This document shows, one piece after another, positions 7,093 to 15,527 of a stretch of 59,730 nt of DNA; positions within the stretch are counted from its first letter, which is position 1; each line of letters opens with the position of its first letter. A model generated the notes under the pieces. It had not been told where the DNA came from. It did no database searches and worked only from the letters and a program-made list of their open reading frames with translations. The stretch comes from Sphingomonas sp. dw_22 (GTDB lineage: Bacteria > Pseudomonadota > Alphaproteobacteria > Sphingomonadales > Sphingomonadaceae). The DNA lies in NCBI RefSeq assembly GCF_018449795.1, contig NZ_JAAVVE010000024.1, positions 1-59,730 of the forward strand. The letters run 5' to 3'. The translations under genes were made by a program, and so were the position numbers.

Positions 7093-9396
7093 ATGCGGAT
7101 TGCTTGCTTGGGTGGGGGTCCGGCAGGCCTGTATTTTGCGATATCGATGAAGCTGCGCGATCCCTCGCACGTGATCGAGCTGTTCGAACGCAATGGGCCG
7201 GATGATACCTTTGGCTGGGGTGTGGTGTTCTCCGACCAGACCGTCGAGAATCTGTTGGCTAACGATCCCGTCAGCGGCAGGCTGATCCGCGACGAGTTCG
7301 CGCATTGGGACGATATCGACGTTCATATCCATGGCGAGCGCGTGCGTTCGTCCGGTCATGGCTTTATCGGCATCGGTCGCAAGCGGCTGCTCAGCATTCT
7401 CCAGCAGCGTGCGCGCGCGCTGGGCGTAGTCCTGCATTTCGAGCACGAAGCCAGTGCCGATCTTGCCGACTGGAGCAGGTATGATCTCGTAATCGCCGCC
7501 GATGGCGCGAACAGCCGCATCCGCGACCGCTATGCCGAGCATTTCGACGTCGATATCCAGGTACGGCGCAACAAATATGTCTGGCTGGGCACGCGCAAGG
7601 CGTTCGACGCGTTCACCTTCGCCTTCGAGCAACTGGATGAAGGATGGGTCTGGGCGCACGCCTATCGCTTCGACGACGATCATTCGACCTTCATCGTCGA
7701 GATGGCGCCGGATACCTGGGAACGGCTTGGGCTCGACCGGATGGGCCAGGACGAAGCGATCGCCTGGAGCGAGCGCGTGTTCGCCAAATATCTGGACGGC
7801 CAGCCGCTGATGTCCAACGCCAAGCATCTGCGCGGCTCGGCAGCATGGCTCAATTTCCGGCGCATCGTTTGCGGGCGCTGGTCGTATCGCAATCTGGTCC
7901 TGATCGGCGACGCGGCCCACACCGCACATTTCTCAATCGGCAGCGGCACCAAGCTAGCGCTGGAGGACGCGATCAAGCTGGCCGAAGTGCTGAACCGCCC
8001 CGGCCTGGACCGCGACGAAGCGCTCGCCGAATATCAGGAGGAGCGCAATCTGGAGGTGCTCAAGCTCCAGAACAGCGCGCGCAACTCGACCGAATGGTTC
8101 GAGACGCTCGACCGCTATCTGCATTTCGAGCCGATCCAGTTCGCCTATTCGCTGCTCACCCGCTCGCAACGTGTCAGCCATGAGAATCTGCGCGTGCGCG
8201 ATCGCGCGTGGCTGGAAGGGGTAGAGCGCTGGTTCCAGGGCAAGGCGCGCGGGATTCCTGCGAACGATCCGGTACCGCCGATGTTCGCGCCATATCGATT
8301 GCGCGACATGGCGCTGGAAAACCGCGTCGTCGTCTCGCCGATGGCAACCTATTCGGCGGTCGATGGCACGCCGAACGACTTTCATCTCGTCCACTATGGC
8401 GCCCGCGCCCAGGGCGGGGCCGGGCTGGTCTATACCGAGATGACCTGCGTCTCGCCGACCGGCCGGATCACGCCGGGCTGCCCGGGGATGTACGCACCCG
8501 AACATGTCTCCGCCTGGAGGCGCGTGGTCGATTTCGCCCATGCCAACAGTGCGGCGAAACTCTGCCTCCAGCTTGGCCATTCGGGGCCGAAGGGCTCCAC
8601 CCGGATCGGCTGGGAGGGCTATGACGTGCCGCTGGGGAGCGGCAACTGGCCGCTGATCGCCGCCTCCGATGTGCCGTGGAGCACCGCCAACCAGACGCCG
8701 CGCGCGATGACCCGCGCCGACATGGACCTGGTGCGCGACGCGTTCGTCGCGTCGACGAAGATGGCGATCGAGGCCGGGTTCGACATGGTCGAACTACACT
8801 GTGCGCATGGCTATCTGCTCTCGAGCTTCATCACGCCGCTGCACAACCATCGCACCGATGACTATGGTGGCAGCCTGGAGAACCGTCTCCGCTTCCCCCT
8901 CGAAGTCTTCGCCGCGATGCGCGCTGTTTGGCCGGCCAAGCGCCCGATGTCGGTGCGCATCTCCGCCAATGACTGGATGGGCGATCTGGGCGTCACGCCC
9001 GACGAGGCAGTCGAGATTGCCCGCGCATTCAGCGCGGCCGGGGCCGACCTGATCGACGTTTCCGCAGGCCAGACCTGGGCCGACTGCAAGCCGGTCTATG
9101 GCCGCATGTTCCAGACGCCGTTTTCGGACCAGGTCCGCAACGTCGCGCAGGTCGCGACCATGGCGGTCGGCAACATCTACGAGACCGATCACGTCAACTC
9201 GATCCTGGCCGCCGGCCGCGCCGATCTGGTGGCGCTCGGCCGCCCGCATCTGGCCGACCCGATGTGGACCCTGCATGCTGCCGCCGGCTATGGCTATCGC
9301 GGCGTCCGCACACCTCCGCCCTATTTCGGCGGTCTGTCCCAGCTTGCTCGCAACCTCAAGCGAGACGCCGAGCAGGAAGCAGCGCTGAAGGCGTGA
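7093..9396 (+). CDS. Anthraniloyl-CoA monooxygenase/reductase (bifunctional salicylyl-CoA 5-hydroxylase/oxidoreductase type)
   Basis: The protein has 767 residues in two flavoprotein domains. Residues 1 to about 385 are a class A FAD monooxygenase: [10 protein letters not shown] dinucleotide motif near the N-terminus and the second FAD motif [11 protein letters not shown] near 277. Residues from about 395 to the end are an old-yellow-enzyme-like FMN barrel: [36 protein letters not shown] and [13 protein letters not shown]. This architecture is that of 2-aminobenzoyl-CoA monooxygenase/reductase, first described in Azoarcus evansii, which hydroxylates and then reduces the ring of anthraniloyl-CoA so that beta-oxidation can follow. 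It is the first gene of a seven-gene operon. Its ribosome-binding site GAGGAG lies inside a large palindrome, so repression is likely. Confidence 0.9.
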   Translation: MRIACLGGGPAGLYFAISMKLRDPSHVIELFERNGPDDTFGWGVVFSDQTVENLLANDPVSGRLIRDEFAHWDDIDVHIHGERVRSSGHGFIGIGRKRLLSILQQRARALGVVLHFEHEASADLADWSRYDLVIAADGANSRIRDRYAEHFDVDIQVRRNKYVWLGTRKAFDAFTFAFEQLDEGWVWAHAYRFDDDHSTFIVEMAPDTWERLGLDRMGQDEAIAWSERVFAKYLDGQPLMSNAKHLRGSAAWLNFRRIVCGRWSYRNLVLIGDAAHTAHFSIGSGTKLALEDAIKLAEVLNRPGLDRDEALAEYQEERNLEVLKLQNSARNSTEWFETLDRYLHFEPIQFAYSLLTRSQRVSHENLRVRDRAWLEGVERWFQGKARGIPANDPVPPMFAPYRLRDMALENRVVVSPMATYSAVDGTPNDFHLVHYGARAQGGAGLVYTEMTCVSPTGRITPGCPGMYAPEHVSAWRRVVDFAHANSAAKLCLQLGHSGPKGSTRIGWEGYDVPLGSGNWPLIAASDVPWSTANQTPRAMTRADMDLVRDAFVASTKMAIEAGFDMVELHCAHGYLLSSFITPLHNHRTDDYGGSLENRLRFPLEVFAAMRAVWPAKRPMSVRISANDWMGDLGVTPDEAVEIARAFSAAGADLIDVSAGQTWADCKPVYGRMFQTPFSDQVRNVAQVATMAVGNIYETDHVNSILAAGRADLVALGRPHLADPMWTLHAAAGYGYRGVRTPPPYFGGLSQLARNLKRDAEQEAALKA

Positions 9397-10154
9397 TGCA
9401 GCTCGACGGAACTCATGCCGTGGTGACGGGCGGCGGCACCGGTATCGGCGCCGCCATCGCGCATGCGCTGGCCGCAGAGGGCGCGCGGCTGACGCTGATA
9501 GGTCGCCGACGCGAACCGCTCGAAACGGTCGCGGCGAAAGTCGGCGGTTTCGTCGCGGCAGCCGACGTCACCGATCGCGCGCAGGTCGATACCGCATTCG
9601 CTGCCGCGCGGGCCGCGCACGGGCCCATCACAATCCTGATCAACAATGCCGGAGCCGCGCAGAGCCGGAGCTTCGCCAAGCTGGACTTCTCGGCATGGCG
9701 CAGCGCGATGGCGGTCAATCTCGACTCGCTCTTCCACTGCTGCCAGGCAGCTCTCCCCGATCTTCTGGCGGCTCCGAACGGCCGGATCGTGACCATCGCC
9801 TCCACCGCGGGGCTGAAGGGATACGCCTATACCGCGCCCTATGTCGCGGCGAAGCACGGCGCGGTGGGGCTGATGCGCGCGCTCGCTGTCGAACATGCCC
9901 GCACAAGGCTCACCGCCAACGCGGTCTGCCCCGGCTTCACCGATACCGAGATCGTCGCCGAGGCGATCGCCACGATCCGCGGCAAGACCGGCCGCAGCGA
10001 GGACGAAGCGCGCGCCGAGCTGGCGAAGTTCAACCCGCAAGGTCGGCTCATCGCACCGTCCGAAGTGGCGGGCGCAGTGCTATGGCTATGTCTGGCGGAG
10101 AGCAGGTCGATCAACGGCCAGGCCATCGCGGTGGACGGAGGAGAGGTTTCGTGA
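9396..10154 (+). CDS. Short-chain dehydrogenase/reductase (3-hydroxyacyl-CoA dehydrogenase-like)
   Basis: The protein has 252 residues, classical SDR size. The cofactor motif TGGGTGIG is near residue 10, NNAGAA is near 83, and the catalytic YxxxK (YVAAK) follows a conserved ASTAG serine. The preferred start is ATG at 9396, overlapping the last base of the upstream TGA. The next gene starts 4 bp inside this one, so the genes are translationally coupled. By position between the ring-cleaving monooxygenase and an enoyl-CoA hydratase, it probably oxidises a cyclic or linear 3-hydroxyacyl-CoA formed after dearomatisation. The exact substrate cannot be read from sequence. Confidence 0.88.
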   Translation: MQLDGTHAVVTGGGTGIGAAIAHALAAEGARLTLIGRRREPLETVAAKVGGFVAAADVTDRAQVDTAFAAARAAHGPITILINNAGAAQSRSFAKLDFSAWRSAMAVNLDSLFHCCQAALPDLLAAPNGRIVTIASTAGLKGYAYTAPYVAAKHGAVGLMRALAVEHARTRLTANAVCPGFTDTEIVAEAIATIRGKTGRSEDEARAELAKFNPQGRLIAPSEVAGAVLWLCLAESRSINGQAIAVDGGEVS

Positions 10155-10960
10155 ACCCGCAGGAATTCGCGCCCGAGCATTTCGGCTGGCATTTCGCCGA
10201 TGGCATCGCCACCGTCACGCTGAACCGGCCCGAGCGGAAGAATCCGCTGACTTTCGAAAGCTATGCCGAGCTTCGCGATACTTTCCGCGAGCTGGTCTAT
10301 GCGCCACGGGTGAAGGCCGTCGTGATTGCCGGCGCGGGCGGGAATTTCTCCTCGGGCGGCGACGTGCACGAGATCATCGGGCCGCTCACCGAAATGGCGA
10401 TGCCCGAGCTCCTCGCCTTCACACGCATGACCGGCGATCTGGTCAAGGCGATGCGTGCCTGCCCACAGCCGATCATCGCGGCGATCGACGGCATCTGTGT
10501 CGGCGCCGGCGCGATCCTGGCGATGGCGTCGGACCTGCGCCTGGCCACGCCCGCATCGAAGACCGCGTTCCTGTTCACCCGCGTCGGGCTGGCCGGATGC
10601 GACATGGGCGCGTGCGCGATCCTGCCGCGGATCATCGGCCAGGGCCGCGCGGCCGAGCTGCTCTACACTGGCCGGGTAATGACCGCCGAGGAAGGCGAGC
10701 GCTGGGGCTTCCACAATCGCCTGATCGCCGCCGAGACGCTGATGGACGAAGCGCTGGCGCTGGCGCGCACGCTCGCGGCCGGCCCGACCTTCGCGCATGG
10801 CATTACCAAGACCCAGCTCAACACCGAATGGGCGGTCGGCATCGAGACCGCGATCGAGATGGAGGCACAGGCCCAGGCGATCTGCATGGCGACCAAGGAT
10901 TTCCGCCGTGCGTTCGAAGCCTTTGCCGACAAACGCACGCCCGAGTTCGCGGGCGACTGA
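10151..10960 (+). CDS. Enoyl-CoA hydratase/isomerase family protein
   Basis: The protein has 269 residues and a crotonase fold: [12 protein letters not shown] at the N-terminus, the first oxyanion-hole segment [11 protein letters not shown] near 68, and the second at [20 protein letters not shown] near 115. The start is GTG at 10151 (GTGA overlap with the SDR stop) and the stop overlaps the next ATG. Within this operon it should hydrate a double bond in a CoA intermediate of anthranilate catabolism, or hydrolytically open the reduced ring, as some crotonases do. Those alternatives cannot be separated here. Confidence 0.88.
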   Translation: MNPQEFAPEHFGWHFADGIATVTLNRPERKNPLTFESYAELRDTFRELVYAPRVKAVVIAGAGGNFSSGGDVHEIIGPLTEMAMPELLAFTRMTGDLVKAMRACPQPIIAAIDGICVGAGAILAMASDLRLATPASKTAFLFTRVGLAGCDMGACAILPRIIGQGRAAELLYTGRVMTAEEGERWGFHNRLIAAETLMDEALALARTLAAGPTFAHGITKTQLNTEWAVGIETAIEMEAQAQAICMATKDFRRAFEAFADKRTPEFAGD

Positions 10961-12126
10961 TGGCCGATCGCAGCTTTCTCGACTGGCCGTTCCTCGACGA
11001 CGGCCATCGCCGGCTCGCCGATGCGCTGGATGCGTGGTGCGCGGCCAGTCTCGGCCACGCGCATGGCGATGACATCGATGCCGAATGCCGCGACCTGGTG
11101 CGCAAGCTGGGTGCGGCCGGTTGGCTGCGATACTGCGTGCCGGCGGCCTATGGCGGGGTGCATGACTTGCTCGACGTCCGCTCGCTGGCGCTGATCCGCG
11201 AGACGCTGGCGCGCCATTCGGGCCTCGCCGATTTCGCTTTCGCGATGCAGGGGCTGGGATCCGGCACGATCACCCTGCTCGGCACCGAGGCGCAGAAAGC
11301 CGCGTATCTGCCCGCTGTCGCTCGGGGCGAGAAGATCGCAGCATTTGCGCTCACCGAACCGGCTTCCGGGTCGGATGTCGCGTCCATGGAGACGACGGCC
11401 GAGGCGACCGCCGGCGGATATGTCGTCAACGGCGCCAAGACCTACATCTCGAACGGTGGGATCGCGGACTATTACGTCCTGTTCGCTCGTACCGGCGAAG
11501 CGCCCGGCGCACGGGGCGTTTCCGCTTTCATCGTCGATGCCTGCACGCCCGGACTGGCGGTGACCGAACGGATCGAAGTGATCGCGCCGCATCCGCTCGC
11601 CACCCTCGCCTTCACCGACATGGCGTTGCCGGGAACTGCATTGCTTGGTGAACCCGGCAAGGGATTCGGCGCGGCGATGGCGACGCTCGACATCTTCCGC
11701 ACCACCGTCGGCGCCGCAGCGTTGGGCTTTGCCCGCCGCGCGCTCGACGAGGCAACCGTCCGGGTAAGGCAGCGCAAGCTCGGCGCCGGCATGCTGGCCG
11801 ATAATCCCGTCACCCAGTCCAAGCTCGCCGAAATGATCCTCGACGTCGAGACCTCCGCGCTGCTGATCTACCGCGCAGCATGGCTCCGCGACGTGAAGGG
11901 CCAGCGCAATACGCGCGAAGCCGCGCTCGCCAAGCTCCATGCCACCGACAGTGCGCAGAGCGTGATCGACAAGGCAGTACAGCTGTTCGGCGGCCTGGGC
12001 GTCACCGTCGGCGTGCCGGTCGAGGCGCTGTACCGCGAAGTGCGTGCGCTGCGCATCTATGAGGGCGCATCCGAAGTGCAGAAGATCGTCATCGCCCGCC
12101 AGCATCTGGCCGACAGTGCCGCCTGA
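10960..12126 (+). CDS. Acyl-CoA dehydrogenase
   Basis: The protein has 388 residues. Family marks are [16 protein letters not shown] (FAD/substrate loop, about 123-138), [13 protein letters not shown], and the C-terminal [17 protein letters not shown], whose Glu is at the usual catalytic-base position of short and medium-chain acyl-CoA dehydrogenases. It needs FAD and passes electrons to ETF. It overlaps its neighbours by a few bases on both sides. In the operon it would introduce the alpha-beta double bond in a CoA ester derived from the reduced aminobenzoyl-CoA ring. Confidence 0.9.
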   Translation: MADRSFLDWPFLDDGHRRLADALDAWCAASLGHAHGDDIDAECRDLVRKLGAAGWLRYCVPAAYGGVHDLLDVRSLALIRETLARHSGLADFAFAMQGLGSGTITLLGTEAQKAAYLPAVARGEKIAAFALTEPASGSDVASMETTAEATAGGYVVNGAKTYISNGGIADYYVLFARTGEAPGARGVSAFIVDACTPGLAVTERIEVIAPHPLATLAFTDMALPGTALLGEPGKGFGAAMATLDIFRTTVGAAALGFARRALDEATVRVRQRKLGAGMLADNPVTQSKLAEMILDVETSALLIYRAAWLRDVKGQRNTREAALAKLHATDSAQSVIDKAVQLFGGLGVTVGVPVEALYREVRALRIYEGASEVQKIVIARQHLADSAA

Positions 12127-12530
12127 TGTTCCGCGTCACCTATCCGCTGCGCTTCGCGCACTGCGATCCCGCCGGCATCGCCTATTACCCCCGCTATTTC
12201 GAGTTGTGCGACGCAGCGATCGAGGATTGGAGCGCACAGGTGCTCGGATGCGATCGCCGCACGATGCATCTCGAACTCGGCATCGGCCTGCCGACGGTCG
12301 ATCTCCATGCCGTCTTCACCGCGCCCAGCCGGCTGGGCGACTCGCTCGACATCGATGTGACCGTGATACGGGTGGGCAACAGCTCGGTCGATCTCGCGCT
12401 CGATATCAGCTGCAACGATGAGCCGCGCTTCACCGTCACCTATACCCAGGTTCTGACCGATCTTGCCCAGGGCCAATCGATGCCCTGGCCACCCACGCTT
12501 CTCGAACGCCTCAACAAGGAATGCCGATGA
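12126..12530 (+). CDS. Acyl-CoA thioesterase (4-hydroxybenzoyl-CoA thioesterase family)
   Basis: The protein has 134 residues and a single hot-dog domain. The motif [19 protein letters not shown] near residue 10 carries the catalytic Asp of 4-hydroxybenzoyl-CoA thioesterases. In aromatic-CoA operons such small thioesterases often release CoA from stalled or over-accumulated aryl-CoA esters, and that is the likely role here, possibly on anthraniloyl-CoA or its hydroxylated product. Start and stop overlap the flanking genes. Confidence 0.88.
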   Translation: MFRVTYPLRFAHCDPAGIAYYPRYFELCDAAIEDWSAQVLGCDRRTMHLELGIGLPTVDLHAVFTAPSRLGDSLDIDVTVIRVGNSSVDLALDISCNDEPRFTVTYTQVLTDLAQGQSMPWPPTLLERLNKECR

Positions 12531-12928
12531 CTGCCCACAAGACGTTGCTTCCACCCGGCTGGAAGCGCCCGCGAGGCTATGCCAACGGCATTTCGGCCAG
12601 CGGCCGGATGGTGTTCACCGCCGGTGTGGTCGGCTGGGACGAGAATGAAAGGTTCGTCGCGTCCGATCTCGCCGGCCAGTTCCGCCAGGTGCTGGTCAAC
12701 ACGCTCGCAATCCTGGCCGAAGGTGGCGCCGGGCCCGAGCATATCGTCCGGATGACCTGGTACGTCACCAGCCGCGAGGACTATACCGCCGGCCTGCCCG
12801 AGATCGGCGCGGCCTATCGCGAGCTTGTCGGCCGGAACTACCCGGCCATGACCGTGGTCGAAGTCGCAGCCCTGGTCGAGGTCGAGGCAAAGGTCGAAAT
12901 CGAGACCATCGCCGTCGTCCCGGCCTGA
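12527..12928 (+). CDS. RidA/YjgF/Rid-family protein
   Basis: The protein has 133 residues from ATG 12527 (ATGA overlap with the thioesterase stop; ATG 12521 is also possible). It has the Rid fold, with [16 protein letters not shown], a central [21 protein letters not shown] segment and a terminal [15 protein letters not shown]. RidA proteins hydrolyse reactive enamines or imines. Anthraniloyl-CoA dearomatisation should yield an enamine/imine, so its place in this operon makes sense. One caution: where RidA has VARLP, with the Arg needed for imine deamination, this protein has VAALV, so it belongs to a divergent Rid subgroup and may not be a standard deaminase. Confidence 0.85.
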   Translation: MTAHKTLLPPGWKRPRGYANGISASGRMVFTAGVVGWDENERFVASDLAGQFRQVLVNTLAILAEGGAGPEHIVRMTWYVTSREDYTAGLPEIGAAYRELVGRNYPAMTVVEVAALVEVEAKVEIETIAVVPA

Positions 12929-12942
12929 AGAGGAAGATACCC

Positions 12943-14118
12943 GTGCAGCATTTCGACTGGGCCGATCCGCTCCTGCTCGAGGATCAGCTCGATGACGATG
13001 AGCGGATGATCCGCGACACCGCGCGCGCCTATGCTCAGGATCGGCTGGCGCCGCGCATCATCGATGCCTTCGCCAGCGAAGTCACCGATCCCGAGATCTT
13101 CCGCGAGATGGGCGTGCTCGGCCTGCTCGGCCCGACGATCCCGGAAAGCTATGGCGGCGTCGGTGCGTCCTATGTCGCCTATGGCCTGATCGCGCGCGAA
13201 GTGGAACGCGTCGACTCCGGCTATCGCTCGATGATGAGCGTCCAGTCGAGCCTGGTCATGTATCCGATCCATGCGTTCGGATCGGAAGCGCAGAAGCAGC
13301 GCTATTTGCCCAGGCTGGCGAGCGGCGAATGGATCGGCTGCTTCGGCCTGACCGAGCCCGATGCGGGATCGGACCCGAGCGGCATGCGCACCCGCGCCGC
13401 GAAGATCGACGGCGGCTATCGCCTGGCCGGCACCAAGACCTGGATCTCCAATTCCCCCATCGCCGACGTGTTCGTCGTCTGGGCGAAGTCCGATGCGCAT
13501 GGCGGCGCGATCCGCGGCTTCGTGCTCGACCGCGGCATGAAGGGGCTCTCGGCACCCAGGATCGAGGGCAAGCTGAGCCTTCGCGCTTCGATCACCGGCA
13601 TGGTCGTGATGGACGATGTCGAGGTGCCCGAAGGCGCACTGCTGCCCGATGTGCAAGGGCTCAAAGGCCCCTTCTCCTGCCTCAATCGTGCGCGCTACGG
13701 GATCAGCTGGGGCGCGCTCGGAGCAGCCGAGTTCTGCTTCCATGCCGCGCGCCGATATGGCCTGGATCGCCACCAGTTCGGGCGCCCGCTCGCCGCCACC
13801 CAGCTCTACCAGAAGAAGCTGGCCGACATGGAAACCGACATCGCGCTCGGCCTGCAGGCGTCGCTACGCGTCGGGCGGCTGATGAACGAGGGCCGGTTCG
13901 CGCCCGAGATGGTCTCGATCGTCAAGCGCAACAATGTCGGCAAGGCGCTCGATATCGCCCGCACCGCGCGCGACATGCACGGCGGCAACGGCATCTCCGC
14001 CGCGTTCCAAGTCATACGCCACGCAATGAACCTCGAGACCGTCAATACCTATGAAGGCACGCACGACGTCCATGCCCTGATCCTCGGTCGCGCGATCACC
14101 GGCATTCCCGCTTTCTGA
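12943..14118 (+). CDS. gcdH: Glutaryl-CoA dehydrogenase-like acyl-CoA dehydrogenase
   Basis: The protein has 391 residues from GTG 12943, with a GAGGAAG ribosome-binding site. It matches glutaryl-CoA dehydrogenases in length and motifs: [65 protein letters not shown], and [19 protein letters not shown] with the catalytic Glu. The enzyme oxidises and decarboxylates glutaryl-CoA to crotonyl-CoA using FAD and ETF. As last gene of the operon it suggests that ring carbon from anthraniloyl-CoA leaves as a C5 dicarboxylic CoA ester. Its stop is 3 bp from the stop of the convergent marR gene. Confidence 0.9.
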   Translation: MQHFDWADPLLLEDQLDDDERMIRDTARAYAQDRLAPRIIDAFASEVTDPEIFREMGVLGLLGPTIPESYGGVGASYVAYGLIAREVERVDSGYRSMMSVQSSLVMYPIHAFGSEAQKQRYLPRLASGEWIGCFGLTEPDAGSDPSGMRTRAAKIDGGYRLAGTKTWISNSPIADVFVVWAKSDAHGGAIRGFVLDRGMKGLSAPRIEGKLSLRASITGMVVMDDVEVPEGALLPDVQGLKGPFSCLNRARYGISWGALGAAEFCFHAARRYGLDRHQFGRPLAATQLYQKKLADMETDIALGLQASLRVGRLMNEGRFAPEMVSIVKRNNVGKALDIARTARDMHGGNGISAAFQVIRHAMNLETVNTYEGTHDVHALILGRAITGIPAF

Positions 14119-14121
14119 CGT

Positions 14122-14622
14122 CTAGACTGCCCCGCCGCGTTTTCGCACCGGGACCAGGTCGGCAAGATTGTCGTGAAGCGCGCCAAGGCTGGCAGTGAGC
14201 GCTTCGAACTGCTGGATCGAAAAGCCCCGGATGACCTGCGCATAGACGGGAGCGGTAAGCGCGCGCGCCTCGGACAGCTTGGCACGGCCCGCCTCGGTCA
14301 ACGCCACTTCGATGACGCGATTGTCGCTTTCGAGCGGCGCCGAACAGATCAGTCCGGCCGCAGCCATGCGCTGGACGATACGCGTCATCGTCGACACCGG
14401 AATCACCGCCGCCTCGGCAAGCTGGCCGACGGCACGCGGCGATTGCTGCCCCAGCACCATCAGCACCCGCCAATAGGGGATATCCAGGCCGATCGTCCTT
14501 AGCTGGGCTTCGATCACCAGATTGTAGCGGCTGACCAGCCGGTTCAGCAGGTAGAACGGATATTTGTCCACCTGGAACGCCGGCGTGCCCGGGTCGGCCA
14601 GCTCTCTCGGATCGCTCTCCAT
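14122..14622 (-). CDS. MarR-family transcriptional regulator (first of two)
   Basis: The protein has 166 residues from the ATG at 14622; a longer frame from 14712 would start inside the likely operator and is not preferred. The winged helix is clear: LDIPYWRVLMVLGQQSPRAV, then GQLAEAAVIPVSTMTRIVQR as helix-turn-helix, and the wing ESDNRVIEVALTEAGRAK. MarR proteins next to aromatic-CoA genes usually repress until an aryl-CoA or aromatic acid binds. It is divergent from the cyclase-Ior operon across a perfect palindrome at 14685-14700 and convergent with the anthraniloyl-CoA operon, so it may control both. Confidence 0.88.
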   Translation of the reverse strand: MESDPRELADPGTPAFQVDKYPFYLLNRLVSRYNLVIEAQLRTIGLDIPYWRVLMVLGQQSPRAVGQLAEAAVIPVSTMTRIVQRMAAAGLICSAPLESDNRVIEVALTEAGRAKLSEARALTAPVYAQVIRGFSIQQFEALTASLGALHDNLADLVPVRKRGGAV

Positions 14623-14684
14623 CGTCTTTTCCCTAGCGCCGCAGCGCCTTTCGCCCAAGCGCAGTTTCGCCTCTTGACCGAATT

Positions 14685-14700
14685 GTTTGCAAATGCAAAC
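14685..14700. promoter_or_regulatory. MarR-type operator GTTTGCA-AA-TGCAAAC
   Basis: A perfect 7-bp inverted repeat with a 2-bp centre lies 63 bp upstream of the marR start and 44 bp before the cyclase start, in the divergent promoter region. Its TTTGC/GCAAA half-sites recur in the outer arms of the palindrome at 7054-7083. Likely bound by the adjacent MarR protein. Confidence 0.7.
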
Positions 14701-14743
14701 TTCTCCGGACATAAAATATCACTCCAGGGACGGGAGACGAACG

Positions 14744-15523
14744 ATGGTTGCCGATGCGTTGCAAGCTTTTGCCACCGGCGTGGCCGCGGGATCGATCCGC
14801 ACGGTCGATCTCACCCAGACATTGTCGCCTGACACGCCCACGCTCGTGCTGCCGCCCGAGTTCGGCCAGTGCGCCGGTTTCAGCCAGGAGGAAATCTCGC
14901 GCTACGACGAGCGCGGCGTCGCCTGGTATTGGAACAACTTCACCGTCGGCGAGCATACGGGCACGCATTTCGACGCGCCGATCCACTGGGTGACCGGCAA
15001 GGATCTGCCGCAGAATGCACTCGACACGATCGACCCGGCCGAATTCGTCGCCCCCGCAGTGGTGATCGACGTATCGGAAAAGGCCGCTGCCGATCCCGAT
15101 TACCTGCTTACCGTCGCCGATATCGAGGCATGGGAAGCGGAACATGGCCGCATTCCGCCGCGCAACTGGGTATTGCTGCGCACCGACTGGTCCAAGCGCT
15201 CGGTCGAGGATTATGTGAACCGCAAGGAGGACGGCGCCCATACGCCGGGCCCTTCGGTGGAAGCGGTGCAATTCCTGGTCACGGATCGCGATGCGCATGG
15301 CTTCGGCGTGGAGACGATCGGCACCGATGCGGGCCAGGCGCATCTGCTGAATCCCCCCTACCCTGCCCATGGCCTGTTCCACGGCGCTGGCCGCTACGGG
15401 CTCCAGTGCCTGACCAATCTCGACCAGTTGCCGCCGACCGGTTCGGTGGTGATCGCCTCGCCGCTCAAGATCGCCGACGGCTCCGGCAGCCCGTTGCGCG
15501 TGCTCGCCTTCGTGGCCGGCTGA
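14744..15523 (+). CDS. Cyclase-family metal hydrolase, isatin-hydrolase or kynurenine-formamidase-like
   Basis: The protein has 259 residues from ATG 14744, behind an AGGGACGGGAG ribosome-binding site. The metal motif HTGTHFDAPIHW (about residues 72-83) is the HxGTHxDxPxH signature of the cyclase superfamily. The C-terminal half has a long IGTDAGQAHLLNPPYPAHG stretch and FHGAGRYGLQCLTNL. The length is nearer isatin hydrolases (about 260) than typical KynB formamidases (about 210). I therefore favour opening of isatin to isatinate, with hydrolysis of N-formylkynurenine as the alternative. It is the first gene of an operon with the two oxidoreductase subunits (spacing 4 bp), divergent from marR. 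No signal peptide, so cytoplasmic. Confidence 0.8.
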   Translation: MVADALQAFATGVAAGSIRTVDLTQTLSPDTPTLVLPPEFGQCAGFSQEEISRYDERGVAWYWNNFTVGEHTGTHFDAPIHWVTGKDLPQNALDTIDPAEFVAPAVVIDVSEKAAADPDYLLTVADIEAWEAEHGRIPPRNWVLLRTDWSKRSVEDYVNRKEDGAHTPGPSVEAVQFLVTDRDAHGFGVETIGTDAGQAHLLNPPYPAHGLFHGAGRYGLQCLTNLDQLPPTGSVVIASPLKIADGSGSPLRVLAFVAG

Positions 15524-15527
15524 CGCG

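Noticed and set aside
6691..7929. Minus-strand open frame spanning the promoter and start of the anthraniloyl-CoA operon
   Set aside because: It is antisense to the FAD domain and crosses the operator; no motifs.
14744..15523. Plain kynurenine formamidase (KynB)
   Set aside because: Not excluded, but the protein is about 50 residues longer than usual KynB and no tryptophan dioxygenase or kynureninase is present, so isatin hydrolase is preferred.
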